A stretch of 64,000 bases of DNA from Flavobacteriaceae bacterium UBA1903 (GTDB lineage: Bacteria; Bacteroidota; Bacteroidia; Flavobacteriales; Flavobacteriaceae). The stretch spans positions 798,040-862,039 of the forward strand of contig DDGL01000014.1 of the NCBI GenBank assembly GCA_002337605.1, read 5' to 3'. The translations under genes were made by a program, and so were the position numbers. Positions within the stretch are counted from its first letter, which is position 1; the number at the start of each line of letters is the position of its first letter. Positions 25,842-34,439 of the stretch are shown here, piece after piece. Under the pieces are notes generated by a model that was given only the letters and a program-made list of their open reading frames with translations, was not told where the DNA came from and searched no databases.

Positions 25842-27173
25842 ATGAGTCCATTTGCCGTTAAAGCAATTCAGCTGTTACTAAGCTTATCTATATTAATTGT
25901 GCTTCACGAATTGGGGCACTTTATTCCTGCAAAGATTTTTAAGACAAGAGTAGAGAAATTCTTCCTGTTCTTTGATGTAAAGTTTGCCTTGATTAAGAAA
26001 AAAATCGGGGAAACTACCTACGGAATTGGCTGGTTGCCTCTTGGCGGCTATGTAAAAATTGCGGGGATGATAGACGAAAGCATGGACAAGGAGCAAATGG
26101 CACTTCCGCCGAAACCCTGGGAGTTTAGAAGTAAACCAGCCTGGCAGCGACTTATCATTATGTTAGGTGGGGTTACCGTGAATATTATTGTTGGGTTGTT
26201 GATTTATATCGGAATATTCTATAGCAACGGGCAAAAAATTGTAACCAACGAGAACCTGCCTAACGGATTTTCAGTATCGCAAGATTTTAAAGCATTAGGC
26301 TTTCAGGACGGAGACCGTGTGTTAAAAGTTAACGGAGAGGATTTTAAAAATTTAAATGACCTTAACAAATACCTCTTTCTGCGTGATGTTTCAACTATTA
26401 CGGTAAAGCACACCGACGGAAATACCCAAACCATAGCACTCCCGGAAGAAATTGGAATGGATATGTTTAAAGCAGGTAACTTAGAGCCATTCCAGCCTTT
26501 GCGTACCACGGTAATTGATACCATTTATCCAGACTACCCAGCGGGTAAATCGGCTTTGCAGGCAGGAGATAGGGTGCTGCAAGTAAATGGCACTAACGTG
26601 AGCACGTTTAGAAGTATGTCTGAGGCTGTAAGTACAAACCCTGAAAAACCAGTGGCACTTACCATCCTTAGAAATGGTGAAACAAAAGAATTTACAGTTA
26701 CTCCAAACGAAAAGGGACAACTTGGAATAAATAATCTGGCGAAAGAGTACACCAATAATTACCAGCAGATAAACTATACATTTGGTGAAAGTATTGGCGG
26801 CGGAATAAACTACGGGTATAATATTTTAAAAGACTACGTATACCAGTTTAAATATGTTTTTACGGCCGAAGGAGCTACCCAGGTAGGTGGTTTTGGAGCT
26901 ATTGGCAACTTATTCCCGCCAACGTGGGATTGGAGCGCTTTTTGGCATACCACAGCCTTAATCTCAATTATTCTGGCATTTATGAATATTCTTCCTATTC
27001 CGGCACTGGATGGAGGTCACGTTATGTTTTTACTGTATGAAATGATCTCTGGTCGCAAGCCCAACGATAAATTTATGGAAATCGCCCAGATGGTAGGGTT
27101 TTTCTTGTTGATTGCTTTGGTATTGTTTGCAAACGGAAACGATATTTACAGGTGGCTATTTGGGGAAGGATAA
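25842..27173 (+). CDS. rseP: RIP site-2 protease RseP
   Basis: A 443-residue intramembrane zinc protease that cleaves anti-sigma factors or signal peptide remnants. The HExxH motif is in the first helix (LHELGHF, His22, Glu23, His26), two PDZ domains occupy about residues 130-290 (repeated GDRVLKVNGEDF and GDRVLQVNGTNV), and the third zinc ligand is in PIPALDGGH near residue 391. Four membrane segments are visible. It ends about 30 bases before an inverted pair of REP-like repeats that separates it from the convergent acs gene. Confidence 0.94.
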   Translation: MSPFAVKAIQLLLSLSILIVLHELGHFIPAKIFKTRVEKFFLFFDVKFALIKKKIGETTYGIGWLPLGGYVKIAGMIDESMDKEQMALPPKPWEFRSKPAWQRLIIMLGGVTVNIIVGLLIYIGIFYSNGQKIVTNENLPNGFSVSQDFKALGFQDGDRVLKVNGEDFKNLNDLNKYLFLRDVSTITVKHTDGNTQTIALPEEIGMDMFKAGNLEPFQPLRTTVIDTIYPDYPAGKSALQAGDRVLQVNGTNVSTFRSMSEAVSTNPEKPVALTILRNGETKEFTVTPNEKGQLGINNLAKEYTNNYQQINYTFGESIGGGINYGYNILKDYVYQFKYVFTAEGATQVGGFGAIGNLFPPTWDWSAFWHTTALISIILAFMNILPIPALDGGHVMFLLYEMISGRKPNDKFMEIAQMVGFFLLIALVLFANGNDIYRWLFGEG

Positions 27174-27203
27174 AGGATTTCTATAAGCTTGGTTATCTAA
27201 AAC

Positions 27204-27259
27204 TGAGCGCAGTCGAAGTTTATTGCTTGTACTATGTAATTAGGTTTCGACTGCGCTCA
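27204..27259. repeat. Inverted pair of REP-like repeats
   Basis: TGAGCGCAGTCGAA (27204-27217) and its exact reverse complement (27246-27259) flank a 28-base loop in the spacer between the convergent rseP and acs genes. The hairpin lacks T-runs but may still act as a transcript end or stabiliser, as do paired REP elements in enterobacteria. Confidence 0.75.
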
Positions 27260-27278
27260 ACCAAACACTAGAGGGTTT

Positions 27279-29192
27279 TTAAAGCCTCTCTTCAATTATC
27301 TTTTCGACCACTTCAGGATTCAATAGTGTTGAAATATCTCCTAAGTTATTGGTTTCATTACTGGCTATTTTCCGAAGGATACGGCGCATGATTTTTCCAC
27401 TTCGGGTCTTTGGCAGGCCTTCGGTAAACTGGATTTTATCCAGCTTGGCAATGGGGCCAATTTTTGCTGAGATCAGGTCGTTGATTTCTTTTTTTAGTTG
27501 ATTGGTTTCAGTTTCTGAGCTTGTTGAAAGACTATTTACTAAAGTTACATAACCATAAAGCGCATTCCCCTTTATGTCATGCGGAAATCCTACGATGGCA
27601 CTTTCGGAAACCTTGAGGTGTTCGTCTATGGCATCTTCAATGGGAGCAGTACCTAGATTATGCCCCGAAACGATAATTACATCGTCCACACGGCCGGTAA
27701 TTCTATACAATCCTTCTGCATTCCGTAAAGCACCATCTCCTGTAAAATACTTGTTTTTATAGGCTGAAAAATACGTGTCCCGATACCTGTCGTGATTGCC
27801 CCAGATAGTTCGCGCAATCGAAGGCCATGGAAATTTAATGCACAATCCTCCAGAAGCTTCAGTTGTGTTAATTTCTTCGCCGTTTTCGTCCATCAAACAT
27901 GGCTGAATTCCTGGCATGGGTAAGGTAGCGAAGGTTGGGATTTGTTTGGTAATTCCAGGTAAGGAGGTGATTAAAATACCGCCGTTTTCGGTTTGCCACC
28001 ACGTATCTACAATGGGACATGTGCCTTTGCCAATATGTTCATCATACCAATGCCAGGCCTCATCATTTATAGGTTCGCCTACCGTTCCTAACACTTTTAA
28101 ACTAGAAAGATCATACGTTGAAGGCCAAGTTGCACCTTCTTTGGCTAAGGCTCTAATGGCGGTTGGTGCCGTGTAAAACTGATTCACTTTATGCTTTTGG
28201 ACGATATCCCAGAAGCGTCCGTAGTCTGGGTAACTTGGTACGCCTTCAAACATAACAGATGTAGCTCCATTGGCCAGTGGACCATATACAATATAACTAT
28301 GTCCTGTAATCCAGCCAATATCTGCTGTACACCAATACACGTCTTCCTCTTCGTACTGAAACACATTTTTAAACGTAAAAGCACTGTACACCATATACCC
28401 CGCCGTGGTATGTACCATTCCTTTGGGTTTTCCTGTGGAACCAGAGGTGTAGAGGATAAAAAGGGGGTCTTCGGCATCCATTACTTCGGGGGTACAGGTT
28501 TTTTCAGCTTTATCCAGCAAAGGCTGTAACCAAAGATCCCGGTTTTCGGTTAGTGAAATTTCAGAATGTACTCTTTTAACCACTAAAACGGTTTTTACGT
28601 TGGGGCAATTTTTTAAGGCATTATCTACAATACTTTTTAAATCAATAGTTTTGCTACCACGGAAAGCGCCGTCACTTGTTACAACAAGTTTACAATCACA
28701 ATCCAGAATACGCGCTGCTAAGGCAGAAGCTGAAAATCCAGCAAAAACCACTGTATGTATGGCGCCAATACGAGCACAGGCCAATACAGAGATGGCCAAC
28801 TCGGGAACCATGGGTAAATACAAACACACGCGGTCGCCTTTTTTTATGCCTTTGTCTTTAAGAACATTTGCTAGCTGGCACACGCGGTCGTGCAATTGTT
28901 GGTAGGTAATATGCGCTGCTTCTTCAGAAGGGTCGTTAGGCTCAAATAATAGTGCCGTTTTGTTAGCTCGTTCAAAAAGATGGCGGTCTATGCAGTTTTC
29001 AGTAATGTTAAGTTTTGCCCCTTGAAACCAATTTATTTCAGGTTTAGAAAAGTCAAAATTTAATACGGTGTCCCATTTTTTAGTCCATTGGAAATTTTCA
29101 GCAATTTGAGCCCAAAACTCTTCCGGGTTTTTAACTGATTCCAGATAGGCTTCTTGATATTGTTTTTCTGATTTTATGTGGTAGTGGCTCAT
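27279..29192 (-). CDS. acs: Acetyl-CoA synthetase
   Basis: A 637-residue AMP-forming enzyme that activates acetate to acetyl-CoA. I start at the ATG at 29190-29192 (MSHYHIKSEKQYQ), since the upstream leader is not conserved-looking. The ATP signature YTSGSTGKPKGMVH, the WWQTENGG segment, the hinge region YRITGRVDDVI and the C-terminal lysine that is acetylated in relatives (KTRSGKIMRRIL) are all present. A sodium:acetate-type symporter gene lies just upstream in the same direction, which fits acetate scavenging. Confidence 0.96.
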   Translation of the reverse strand: MSHYHIKSEKQYQEAYLESVKNPEEFWAQIAENFQWTKKWDTVLNFDFSKPEINWFQGAKLNITENCIDRHLFERANKTALLFEPNDPSEEAAHITYQQLHDRVCQLANVLKDKGIKKGDRVCLYLPMVPELAISVLACARIGAIHTVVFAGFSASALAARILDCDCKLVVTSDGAFRGSKTIDLKSIVDNALKNCPNVKTVLVVKRVHSEISLTENRDLWLQPLLDKAEKTCTPEVMDAEDPLFILYTSGSTGKPKGMVHTTAGYMVYSAFTFKNVFQYEEEDVYWCTADIGWITGHSYIVYGPLANGATSVMFEGVPSYPDYGRFWDIVQKHKVNQFYTAPTAIRALAKEGATWPSTYDLSSLKVLGTVGEPINDEAWHWYDEHIGKGTCPIVDTWWQTENGGILITSLPGITKQIPTFATLPMPGIQPCLMDENGEEINTTEASGGLCIKFPWPSIARTIWGNHDRYRDTYFSAYKNKYFTGDGALRNAEGLYRITGRVDDVIIVSGHNLGTAPIEDAIDEHLKVSESAIVGFPHDIKGNALYGYVTLVNSLSTSSETETNQLKKEINDLISAKIGPIAKLDKIQFTEGLPKTRSGKIMRRILRKIASNETNNLGDISTLLNPEVVEKIIEERL

Positions 29193-29261
29193 AAACTGGA
29201 GTGTTTTTTTCAGAAGAAAAAGGTACAACTTTTTGAAAGTTTCAACAGAAAAATTTCAGTT

Positions 29262-30974
29262 TTAATGAGAAGTTGCCTCACCCGCGCCACTAGGAATTCT
29301 GATGTTTTCCACCATATTTTGAACTGCCTCGGGAGGAGTGGGCGTAAAAGCATTCACTATAATTGCAACCATATAATTAACAAACATGGCCACCGCTCCA
29401 AAACCTTCCGGGGAGATCCCAAACCACCAGTTCTCTTTGAGCTCTACAACTGCTTCTTTCCCACCGTCAAAGACCCCAAACTTGTATTTCAGCATATAGA
29501 ATAACATTAACAAAATACCTACAATCATTCCTGCAACAGCTCCTTGCTTGTTCATTTTTTTGTAAAAGATACCCAATACAATCGCTGGAAAAAAAGATGC
29601 GGCTGCCAAACCAAACGCGAGTGCTACCACAGCAGCAACAAACCCTGGCGGATTGATCCCAAAATACCCAGCAATAACTACAGCAACTGTTGCCGAAATA
29701 CGAGCCGCTAATAATTCTCCTTTTTCTGAAATGGAGGGCTTAATAACATTTTTAATAAGGTCATGCGAAATAGAAGAAGAAATAACCAATAACAACCCAG
29801 CAGCTGTTGAAAGTGCTGCCGCCAGACCTCCTGCAGCCACTAATGCAATTACCCAGGCCGGCAGGTTGGCTATTTCCGGATTGGCTAATACCATAATATC
29901 CCGATCTATTTCAAGTTCATTTTTTGTTACATCGGCAACATATTGAATTGTTCCATCCCCATTTTTATCGGTATAACTTAATAAGCCTGTCTGTTCCCAG
30001 TTTTTAAACCATTCGGGCATTTCTTCGTAGGGTTGATCGCTTACTGTGTTGATGAGATTAGTTTTTGCAAAAACTGCTACGGCAGGAGCTGTGGTATATA
30101 AAATTGCGATAAGCAACAATGCAATTCCTGCCGATTTACGAGCGTCTTTAACCCTTTTTACAGTAAAAAACCGAACGATCACATGGGGTAACCCAGCAGT
30201 CCCAACCATTAAAGCAAGGGTAATGGCAAAGACGTCCATCCTACTTTTAGTTCCGTTGGTATATTCTGAAAAGCCAAGTTCGGTAGAGAGACCGTTTAGT
30301 TTTTCTAAAAGGTAGGTTCCAGAGCCATCATTCACGGTACTTCCCATTCCCAATTGCGGGATTGGGTTCCCTGTCATTTGAAAGCTGATAAATATAGCAG
30401 GTACCATAAAAGCAAAAATAAGCACGCAATACTGCGCAACCTGGGTATAGGTAATGCCTTTCATGCCCCCTAATACAGCATAAAATAATACGATTACCAT
30501 CCCAATAATGACCCCTGTATTAATGTCTACTTCCAAAAAACGTGAAAATACCACGCCCACGCCACGCATTTGTCCAGCTACGTAGGTAAACGAAACTAAT
30601 AATGCACAACAAACTGCTACAATTCTGGCAGTTTTGGAATAGTACCGCTCCCCAATAAAATCTGGGACGGTAAATTTTCCAAACTTCCGGAGATAAGGGG
30701 CTAAAAGCAATGCAAGAAGTACGTATCCTCCCGTCCAACCCATAAGATAGACGGAGCCGTCATACCCAGCAAAGGCAATAATACCCGCCATGGATATAAA
30801 AGAAGCAGCGCTCATCCAGTCGGCTGCTGTAGCCATACCGTTTGCCCATGGAGAAACCCCGCCACCTGCTACATAAAAATCTTTGGTGGAGCTGGCGCGA
30901 GACCAAATAGCGATACCAATATATATTACAAATGTAACTCCTACGAGTAGATATGTCCAGGTTTGTACACTCAT
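29262..30974 (-). CDS. Sodium:solute symporter, acetate permease type
   Basis: A 570-residue SSS-family transporter with about 13 membrane segments. The N-terminal FYVAGGGVSPWANGMATAADWMSAASFISMAG region is typical of the ActP/acetate group. An acidic loop (EEMPEWFKNWEQTGLLSYTDKNGDGTIQ) between membrane segments is an insertion seen in the DUF4212-associated subgroup. Its ATG overlaps the stop of the DUF4212 gene by 4 bases, and acs follows, so the trio is a probable acetate (or short acid) uptake and activation operon. The exact substrate is inferred. Confidence 0.88.
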   Translation of the reverse strand: MSVQTWTYLLVGVTFVIYIGIAIWSRASSTKDFYVAGGGVSPWANGMATAADWMSAASFISMAGIIAFAGYDGSVYLMGWTGGYVLLALLLAPYLRKFGKFTVPDFIGERYYSKTARIVAVCCALLVSFTYVAGQMRGVGVVFSRFLEVDINTGVIIGMVIVLFYAVLGGMKGITYTQVAQYCVLIFAFMVPAIFISFQMTGNPIPQLGMGSTVNDGSGTYLLEKLNGLSTELGFSEYTNGTKSRMDVFAITLALMVGTAGLPHVIVRFFTVKRVKDARKSAGIALLLIAILYTTAPAVAVFAKTNLINTVSDQPYEEMPEWFKNWEQTGLLSYTDKNGDGTIQYVADVTKNELEIDRDIMVLANPEIANLPAWVIALVAAGGLAAALSTAAGLLLVISSSISHDLIKNVIKPSISEKGELLAARISATVAVVIAGYFGINPPGFVAAVVALAFGLAAASFFPAIVLGIFYKKMNKQGAVAGMIVGILLMLFYMLKYKFGVFDGGKEAVVELKENWWFGISPEGFGAVAMFVNYMVAIIVNAFTPTPPEAVQNMVENIRIPSGAGEATSH

Positions 30975-31255
30975 GGGGCTTTTGGTTTTGTAGCATCTAG
31001 GTTAAAACCATATTTTTTATCTAGCTTATTCATTAAGCGTACATAGATAAAAATTAATAGCACGAAAACATAAATAGACCCTTGTTGGGCAAACCAAAAG
31101 CCTAGCTTAAATCCGCCAATTTCAAAAGTATCCAGAGCATCTTTAAATAAAATACCACACCCATAGGAAACGAGAAACCAGATTATAAGAAGGAGGGTTA
31201 CGTATTTTAAGTTTTCTTTCCAATACCGTTTGGCATGTTCTTGTTTGGAGCTCAT
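30971..31255 (-). CDS. DUF4212 small subunit of the symporter
   Basis: A 94-residue protein with two membrane helices (YVTLLLIIWFLVSYGCGILF and GFWFAQQGSIYVFVLLIFIYVRLM), the DUF4212 family signature, and a short C-terminal tail. Members are encoded directly before SSS symporters and are regarded as a partner subunit. The overlap with the downstream symporter gene is ATGA-like, which supports coupled translation. Confidence 0.9.
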   Translation of the reverse strand: MSSKQEHAKRYWKENLKYVTLLLIIWFLVSYGCGILFKDALDTFEIGGFKLGFWFAQQGSIYVFVLLIFIYVRLMNKLDKKYGFNLDATKPKAP

Positions 31256-31257
31256 GC

Positions 31258-32073
31258 TTATATCTTTTCAGCAATTACTTCTACCATCATAGGGCAGAAA
31301 AGGGTTGTGTTTCTATCTTTTTCTAACGTTTTATGATCTTTAAAAGCCTGCTTTGCCTCTGCCTGGGTTAAAAGTCCCATTTTTACCAATCGGGGGAAGT
31401 AGCTGTAATAAAAGGTTTTGGGCCATTGCCAGATCAAATTTTCAGGCGTTCCTAATTTGTGCATTAAACGAATGCCGGTAACGTTCATTCCTAGGTCTGC
31501 TACTAGTTTAGGAAGTTCCCTTCCTATATCTATTTCACCCTTTTGATCTTTAAAGCTTTTTAAGCAGGCAGCAATCGCTTTGTTGAGTCCTGGTAGTTGC
31601 GGTTCAGTCTGGTGCGTACTCCAGTCGTAGTATTCATGTAGCACCATTTTACCACCGGGTTTTAATGCATCATACACTTTTTGAAGAACTTCTTTCGGAT
31701 TGGGAATCCACGCCAGGGCCCAGCGACAATACATGCCATCCAGTGAGTTATTGAGTAGTTGTAAATCATTAAAATCTGAACAGATTCCATCCATATTCAG
31801 ATGGTACAAATCTGCTACTTGAGTGAGGTGCTGGATGTATCCTTCGTCCAGGTCTACGCCTAGCACCTTTCCACTTTCTCCTACAATATAGGCTAGTTCT
31901 TTACTGCAAAATCCAGGGCCGCAACCTAAATCTAAAATAGTTTGTCCAGCTTTAAAATCTGCAAGATTCCAGCCTTTTTGCGCTTCTGTGGCCCAGATTT
32001 GATGTTGAATACCCAAGCGGTGTAGCTCCTGTGCATCGGTGCCTAAGATGTAGGGTTGAGAGTTGGTTGGCAT
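31258..32073 (-). CDS. SAM-dependent methyltransferase
   Basis: A 271-residue class I methyltransferase. Motif I is ILDLGCGPGFCSKELA near residues 47-62, the acidic end of strand 2 is VLGVDLDEGYIQH, and motif IV-like RWALAWIPNPKEVLQKV follows. The substrate is not evident; the C-terminal half (from about 170) is the substrate region and matches general UbiE/MenG-like folds. The gene ends 2 bases before the DUF4212 start, so it may be carried on the same transcript. Confidence 0.8.
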   Translation of the reverse strand: MPTNSQPYILGTDAQELHRLGIQHQIWATEAQKGWNLADFKAGQTILDLGCGPGFCSKELAYIVGESGKVLGVDLDEGYIQHLTQVADLYHLNMDGICSDFNDLQLLNNSLDGMYCRWALAWIPNPKEVLQKVYDALKPGGKMVLHEYYDWSTHQTEPQLPGLNKAIAACLKSFKDQKGEIDIGRELPKLVADLGMNVTGIRLMHKLGTPENLIWQWPKTFYYSYFPRLVKMGLLTQAEAKQAFKDHKTLEKDRNTTLFCPMMVEVIAEKI

Positions 32074-32114
32074 AGTGGTTAGTTTTGCTTGTAAGATAGT
32101 AAATAGCGTACTAT

Positions 32115-32546
32115 TTATTCCAAATAATTTTTAAGTTGCTGCTGGATAAAATACTGCCAGCCGCCTAAGCAACTTTCTCTGGTGAATTCGGGAATGTTTT
32201 CAGGAAAATCTTCAAGTACTGTGTTGATAAGGGTGAGGGTTGTGCTGTTTTCTGAAGGACTAATTTCAAACGAAACTTTTGCCAACCCCTGGTATTCTTC
32301 ATATTGCCAGCAGTAAGAAAGTTTCTTTTGCGGGATTACTTCAGTTATTTCCCATTGGTGCGTAAAAGTTCTATGCTCATGTTGAATCGCGAACTGTGTT
32401 TTGAAACCCACCTGGTCTTTAAAATCTTCTAGGGGTTCAAAATACCATTTGCGCATTTGTTGCGGTCGGGTGATGGCGTTCCAGACTTCTAAAGGGGTTG
32501 CCTTGTAGTCTTGTGAAACGATGATGGGAGGTTGTGAGGTTTTCAT
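32115..32546 (-). CDS. SRPBCC/AHSA1-type ligand-binding protein
   Basis: A 143-residue START-like protein. The N-terminal signature YKATPLEVWNAITRPQQMRKWYFEPLEDF and the ending FTRESCLGGWQYFIQQQLKNYLE fit the AHSA1 (activator of Hsp90 ATPase homologue 1-like) branch of SRPBCC proteins, which have a deep hydrophobic cavity. The ligand is unknown. It lies 41 bases before the methyltransferase gene in the same orientation. Confidence 0.85.
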   Translation of the reverse strand: MKTSQPPIIVSQDYKATPLEVWNAITRPQQMRKWYFEPLEDFKDQVGFKTQFAIQHEHRTFTHQWEITEVIPQKKLSYCWQYEEYQGLAKVSFEISPSENSTTLTLINTVLEDFPENIPEFTRESCLGGWQYFIQQQLKNYLE

Positions 32547-32571
32547 GACTTTCCGAAATTAAAAATCAGGT

Positions 32572-32673
32572 CTAAGATAGGAAGATAATGAGTAGTACCA
32601 TGCTGCTCAAACCCAGGAACCATTTCCAGTTTCGTTTCCACCAGGTGGTTTGTTGGTGTAGGGTATTGTTCAT
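32572..32673 (-). CDS. Tiny Trp-rich membrane peptide, possible gene remnant
   Basis: A 33-residue frame from ATG (32671-32673) to TAG (32572-32574): a basic aromatic stretch TTWWKRNWKWF followed by a single helix (LGLSSMVLLIIFLS). The WWKRNWKWF start resembles the N terminus of longer Bacteroidota membrane-anchored proteins that continue into a periplasmic domain; here a stop follows the helix. It is either a genuine micro-protein or the surviving N terminus of a deleted gene. Confidence 0.4.
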   Translation of the reverse strand: MNNTLHQQTTWWKRNWKWFLGLSSMVLLIIFLS

Positions 32674-32745
32674 TATTGCTTTGTAGTGAACTTTATTACG
32701 GTAGATAATCAATTTTGAACGGTACAACTTTGTAGTACACGAAAT

Positions 32746-33396
32746 TTATAATCCATATTCAACGCCCAGATTGAACACAGAGGATTTAACTGAGTCGTCT
32801 CGTTTAATCAAACCGATAAAATATCTTGAGTTTAAAGAAAGCTGTTCTGTTAATTTCAAGCCCACTCCAAGTGCTACTCCAAAATCAAAAATATCATAAT
32901 CGAAATCGGGGCGTGTATTAAAGTTCGGATCGTCACTTAGTGATTCAATAACTTTATCTTCACGATTAATTATAAACCCGAATTGCGGTCCTGCTTCAAG
33001 ATAAAATGTATTGGTAACATAGTATTTTGCAACAACCGGAACGGAGATGGTTGTCTCAGTTATTTTTGTTTTAAAATCTCCTACAATGGGTAATTCATCT
33101 GCGCTTTCTCTAATCTCAATATCTTCGATCAAAAACACAGAACCCTGCAAAGCAAAGAGCAACTCGGGCTGTATTTTAAATTTTTCACTGAGTGTAAAAT
33201 TCGAATATCCTCCCACGTAAAAACCAAATTTCCTCTGGTATTGGGCAAGTTCTATTCCGCGAATCGATGGGTTAGGTGTAAATTTTGCATAATTAACTCC
33301 TCCTTTCAATCCAAATTCAATGTCTGAATTTTGACTGAAGGTGGTACTTGTGAATAATGAAAAAGTGATTAAGGCGAGAATTGTAGTTTGTTTCAT
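32746..33396 (-). CDS. Outer-membrane beta-barrel protein
   Basis: A 216-residue exported protein (signal peptide 1-21, ending TTFSQ) with the OmpA/opacity-like porin family layout: GLKGGVNYAKF at the start, alternating strands (GFYVGGYSNFTLSEKFKIQPELLFALQG, YLEAGPQFGFIINRE) and the ending VKSSVFNLGVEYGL. The start and alternation match the Outer_membrane_beta-barrel/PorT-like group. Likely an eight-strand barrel with no known cargo. It is divergent from ssb across a 273-base spacer. Confidence 0.8.
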   Translation of the reverse strand: MKQTTILALITFSLFTSTTFSQNSDIEFGLKGGVNYAKFTPNPSIRGIELAQYQRKFGFYVGGYSNFTLSEKFKIQPELLFALQGSVFLIEDIEIRESADELPIVGDFKTKITETTISVPVVAKYYVTNTFYLEAGPQFGFIINREDKVIESLSDDPNFNTRPDFDYDIFDFGVALGVGLKLTEQLSLNSRYFIGLIKRDDSVKSSVFNLGVEYGL

Positions 33397-33518
33397 TTAA
33401 TACGTTGTTTAGAAGTAAGGTAGTAGATGAGAAGTATTTTAAATTAAAAGGAGCCAAGATACAAATTTTGTGTTTAAAGTAAAGTTTAATGATTTTAGCG
33501 GCTTAGCGCGAAACAAAC

Positions 33519-33548
33519 GCTTACAAACACTTATAAACGACTATAAAC
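33519..33548. promoter_or_regulatory. Three tandem decamers upstream of ssb
   Basis: GCTTACAAAC, ACTTATAAAC and GACTATAAAC follow each other without spacing, one per 10 bases, ending 33 bases before the -7 element at 33582. The helical phase and position fit an activator-binding array for ssb. The regulator is unknown. Confidence 0.5.
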
Positions 33549-33581
33549 ATTTCCCAACCGACTAAAATTTGGAGCCCATCC

Positions 33582-33589
33582 CATATTTG
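33582..33589 (+). promoter_or_regulatory. Putative ssb promoter -7 element
   Basis: CATATTTG differs from TAnnTTTG only at its first base. The identical octamer serves as the -7 element at 36605 and 37001. The ssb ATG follows after 80 bases. Confidence 0.5.
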
Positions 33590-33669
33590 CACTGTTGAAA
33601 CAAATCAACAACGGCATTCAGACCGATTCTGAAATAGACTTAACTGTTTAACATTAAAATTTAGAAATT

Positions 33670-34002
33670 ATGAACGCACTTAGAAACAAAGTACAGTTGA
33701 TTGGAAGATTGGGACAAGACCCAGAAATTGTAACATTTAAAGACGGAAACAAAATGGCCAAATTCTCTATGGCTACAGACGACAGCTACAAAGACAAAGA
33801 AGGTCAGAAAGTAGAACGTGCTTACTGGCACAACGTAGTTGTAAAAGGAGGTCTTGTGAACGTAGTAGAAAACTACGTAATCAAAGGTCAGGAAATTGCC
33901 ATAGAAGGAAAGCTCACCAACCGTTCCTGGGACGATAAAGATGGTAACAAACACTACATTACAGAAGTGTTGTGTAATGAGTTGTTGATGTTGTCAAAGT
34001 AG
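33670..34002 (+). CDS. ssb: Short single-stranded DNA-binding protein
   Basis: A 110-residue OB-fold protein: MNALRNKVQLIGRLGQDPEI, then AKFSMATDDSYKDKEGQKVERAYWHNVVVKG and IEGKLTNRSWDD. It consists of the OB domain only; the usual Pro/Gly linker and acidic C-terminal tip (DDDIPF-like) that recruits repair proteins is missing, and it ends NELLMLSK. Flavobacteria commonly carry such a short SSB besides the full-length one. It is therefore likely a specialised SSB, for example in DNA uptake or repair, rather than the replication protein. An REP-like repeat begins two bases after the stop, then a terminator. Confidence 0.9.
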   Translation: MNALRNKVQLIGRLGQDPEIVTFKDGNKMAKFSMATDDSYKDKEGQKVERAYWHNVVVKGGLVNVVENYVIKGQEIAIEGKLTNRSWDDKDGNKHYITEVLCNELLMLSK

Positions 34003-34003
34003 C

Positions 34004-34019
34004 CTTCGACTCCGCTCAG
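34004..34019. repeat. REP-like 16-mer copy after ssb
   Basis: CTTCGACTCCGCTCAG, the reverse-complement form of the dispersed repeat, framed by AGCC and GGCT so that a hairpin can form directly behind the ssb stop codon. Confidence 0.65.
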
Positions 34020-34087
34020 GCTGCTTTGAAAAATAGTCTTTGACTACTAATAGTAAAGTTGCTTTGAGTAAAAAACAAGTTTAATCT

Positions 34088-34110
34088 AAAGGGGGCTTAT
34101 GGCCCCCTTT
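34088..34110 (+). terminator. ssb terminator
   Basis: AAAGGGGGC pairs with GCCCCCTTT across a 5-base loop; nine pairs with a GC core, ending in T-rich sequence. It closes the ssb transcript before the GIY-YIG remnant. Confidence 0.8.
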
Positions 34111-34128
34111 ATTACTAATTCTTTTGGT

Positions 34129-34439
34129 ATGGCAGGAGCTTATGTTTATATTCTACTCTGTGCAAATGATAGTTATTATGTAGGAAGCACACGCTCTTTA
34201 CTAAAAAGATTCAAAGAACATCAAATGGAGAAGGGTCTAACCATACCTCTAAATATTTGCCGGTAGCCTTAGTTTATTTTGAGGAGTATAATTCAAAAGA
34301 CCGTGCGTATCTTCGCGAAATGCAATTAAAAGGATGGACCAGAAAGAAAAAAGAAGCTTTAGGTATGAACTGGAAATCTGAATTAAAAAAAGCTGCAGAA
34401 TGTCAAAACAAGACACATTACAAACATCGCAAAATATAA
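34129..34439 (+). pseudogene. Frameshifted GIY-YIG endonuclease-like gene
   Basis: The first frame from ATG 34129 reads AYVYILLCANDSYYVGSTRS, the GIY-YIG signature (YVY ... YYVGS) of the UPF0213/short GIY-YIG group, then breaks after KEHQ and stops at 34261. The second frame, from about 34226, continues the family: NGEGSNHTSKYLPVALVYFEEY and the basic end GWTRKKKEALGMNWKSELKKAA. One added A in the AAA run at 34223-34225 restores one frame. Total length would be about 103 residues, normal for the group. Its 3' end overlaps the start of recQ by 40 bases. A sequencing error is the alternative. Confidence 0.85.
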
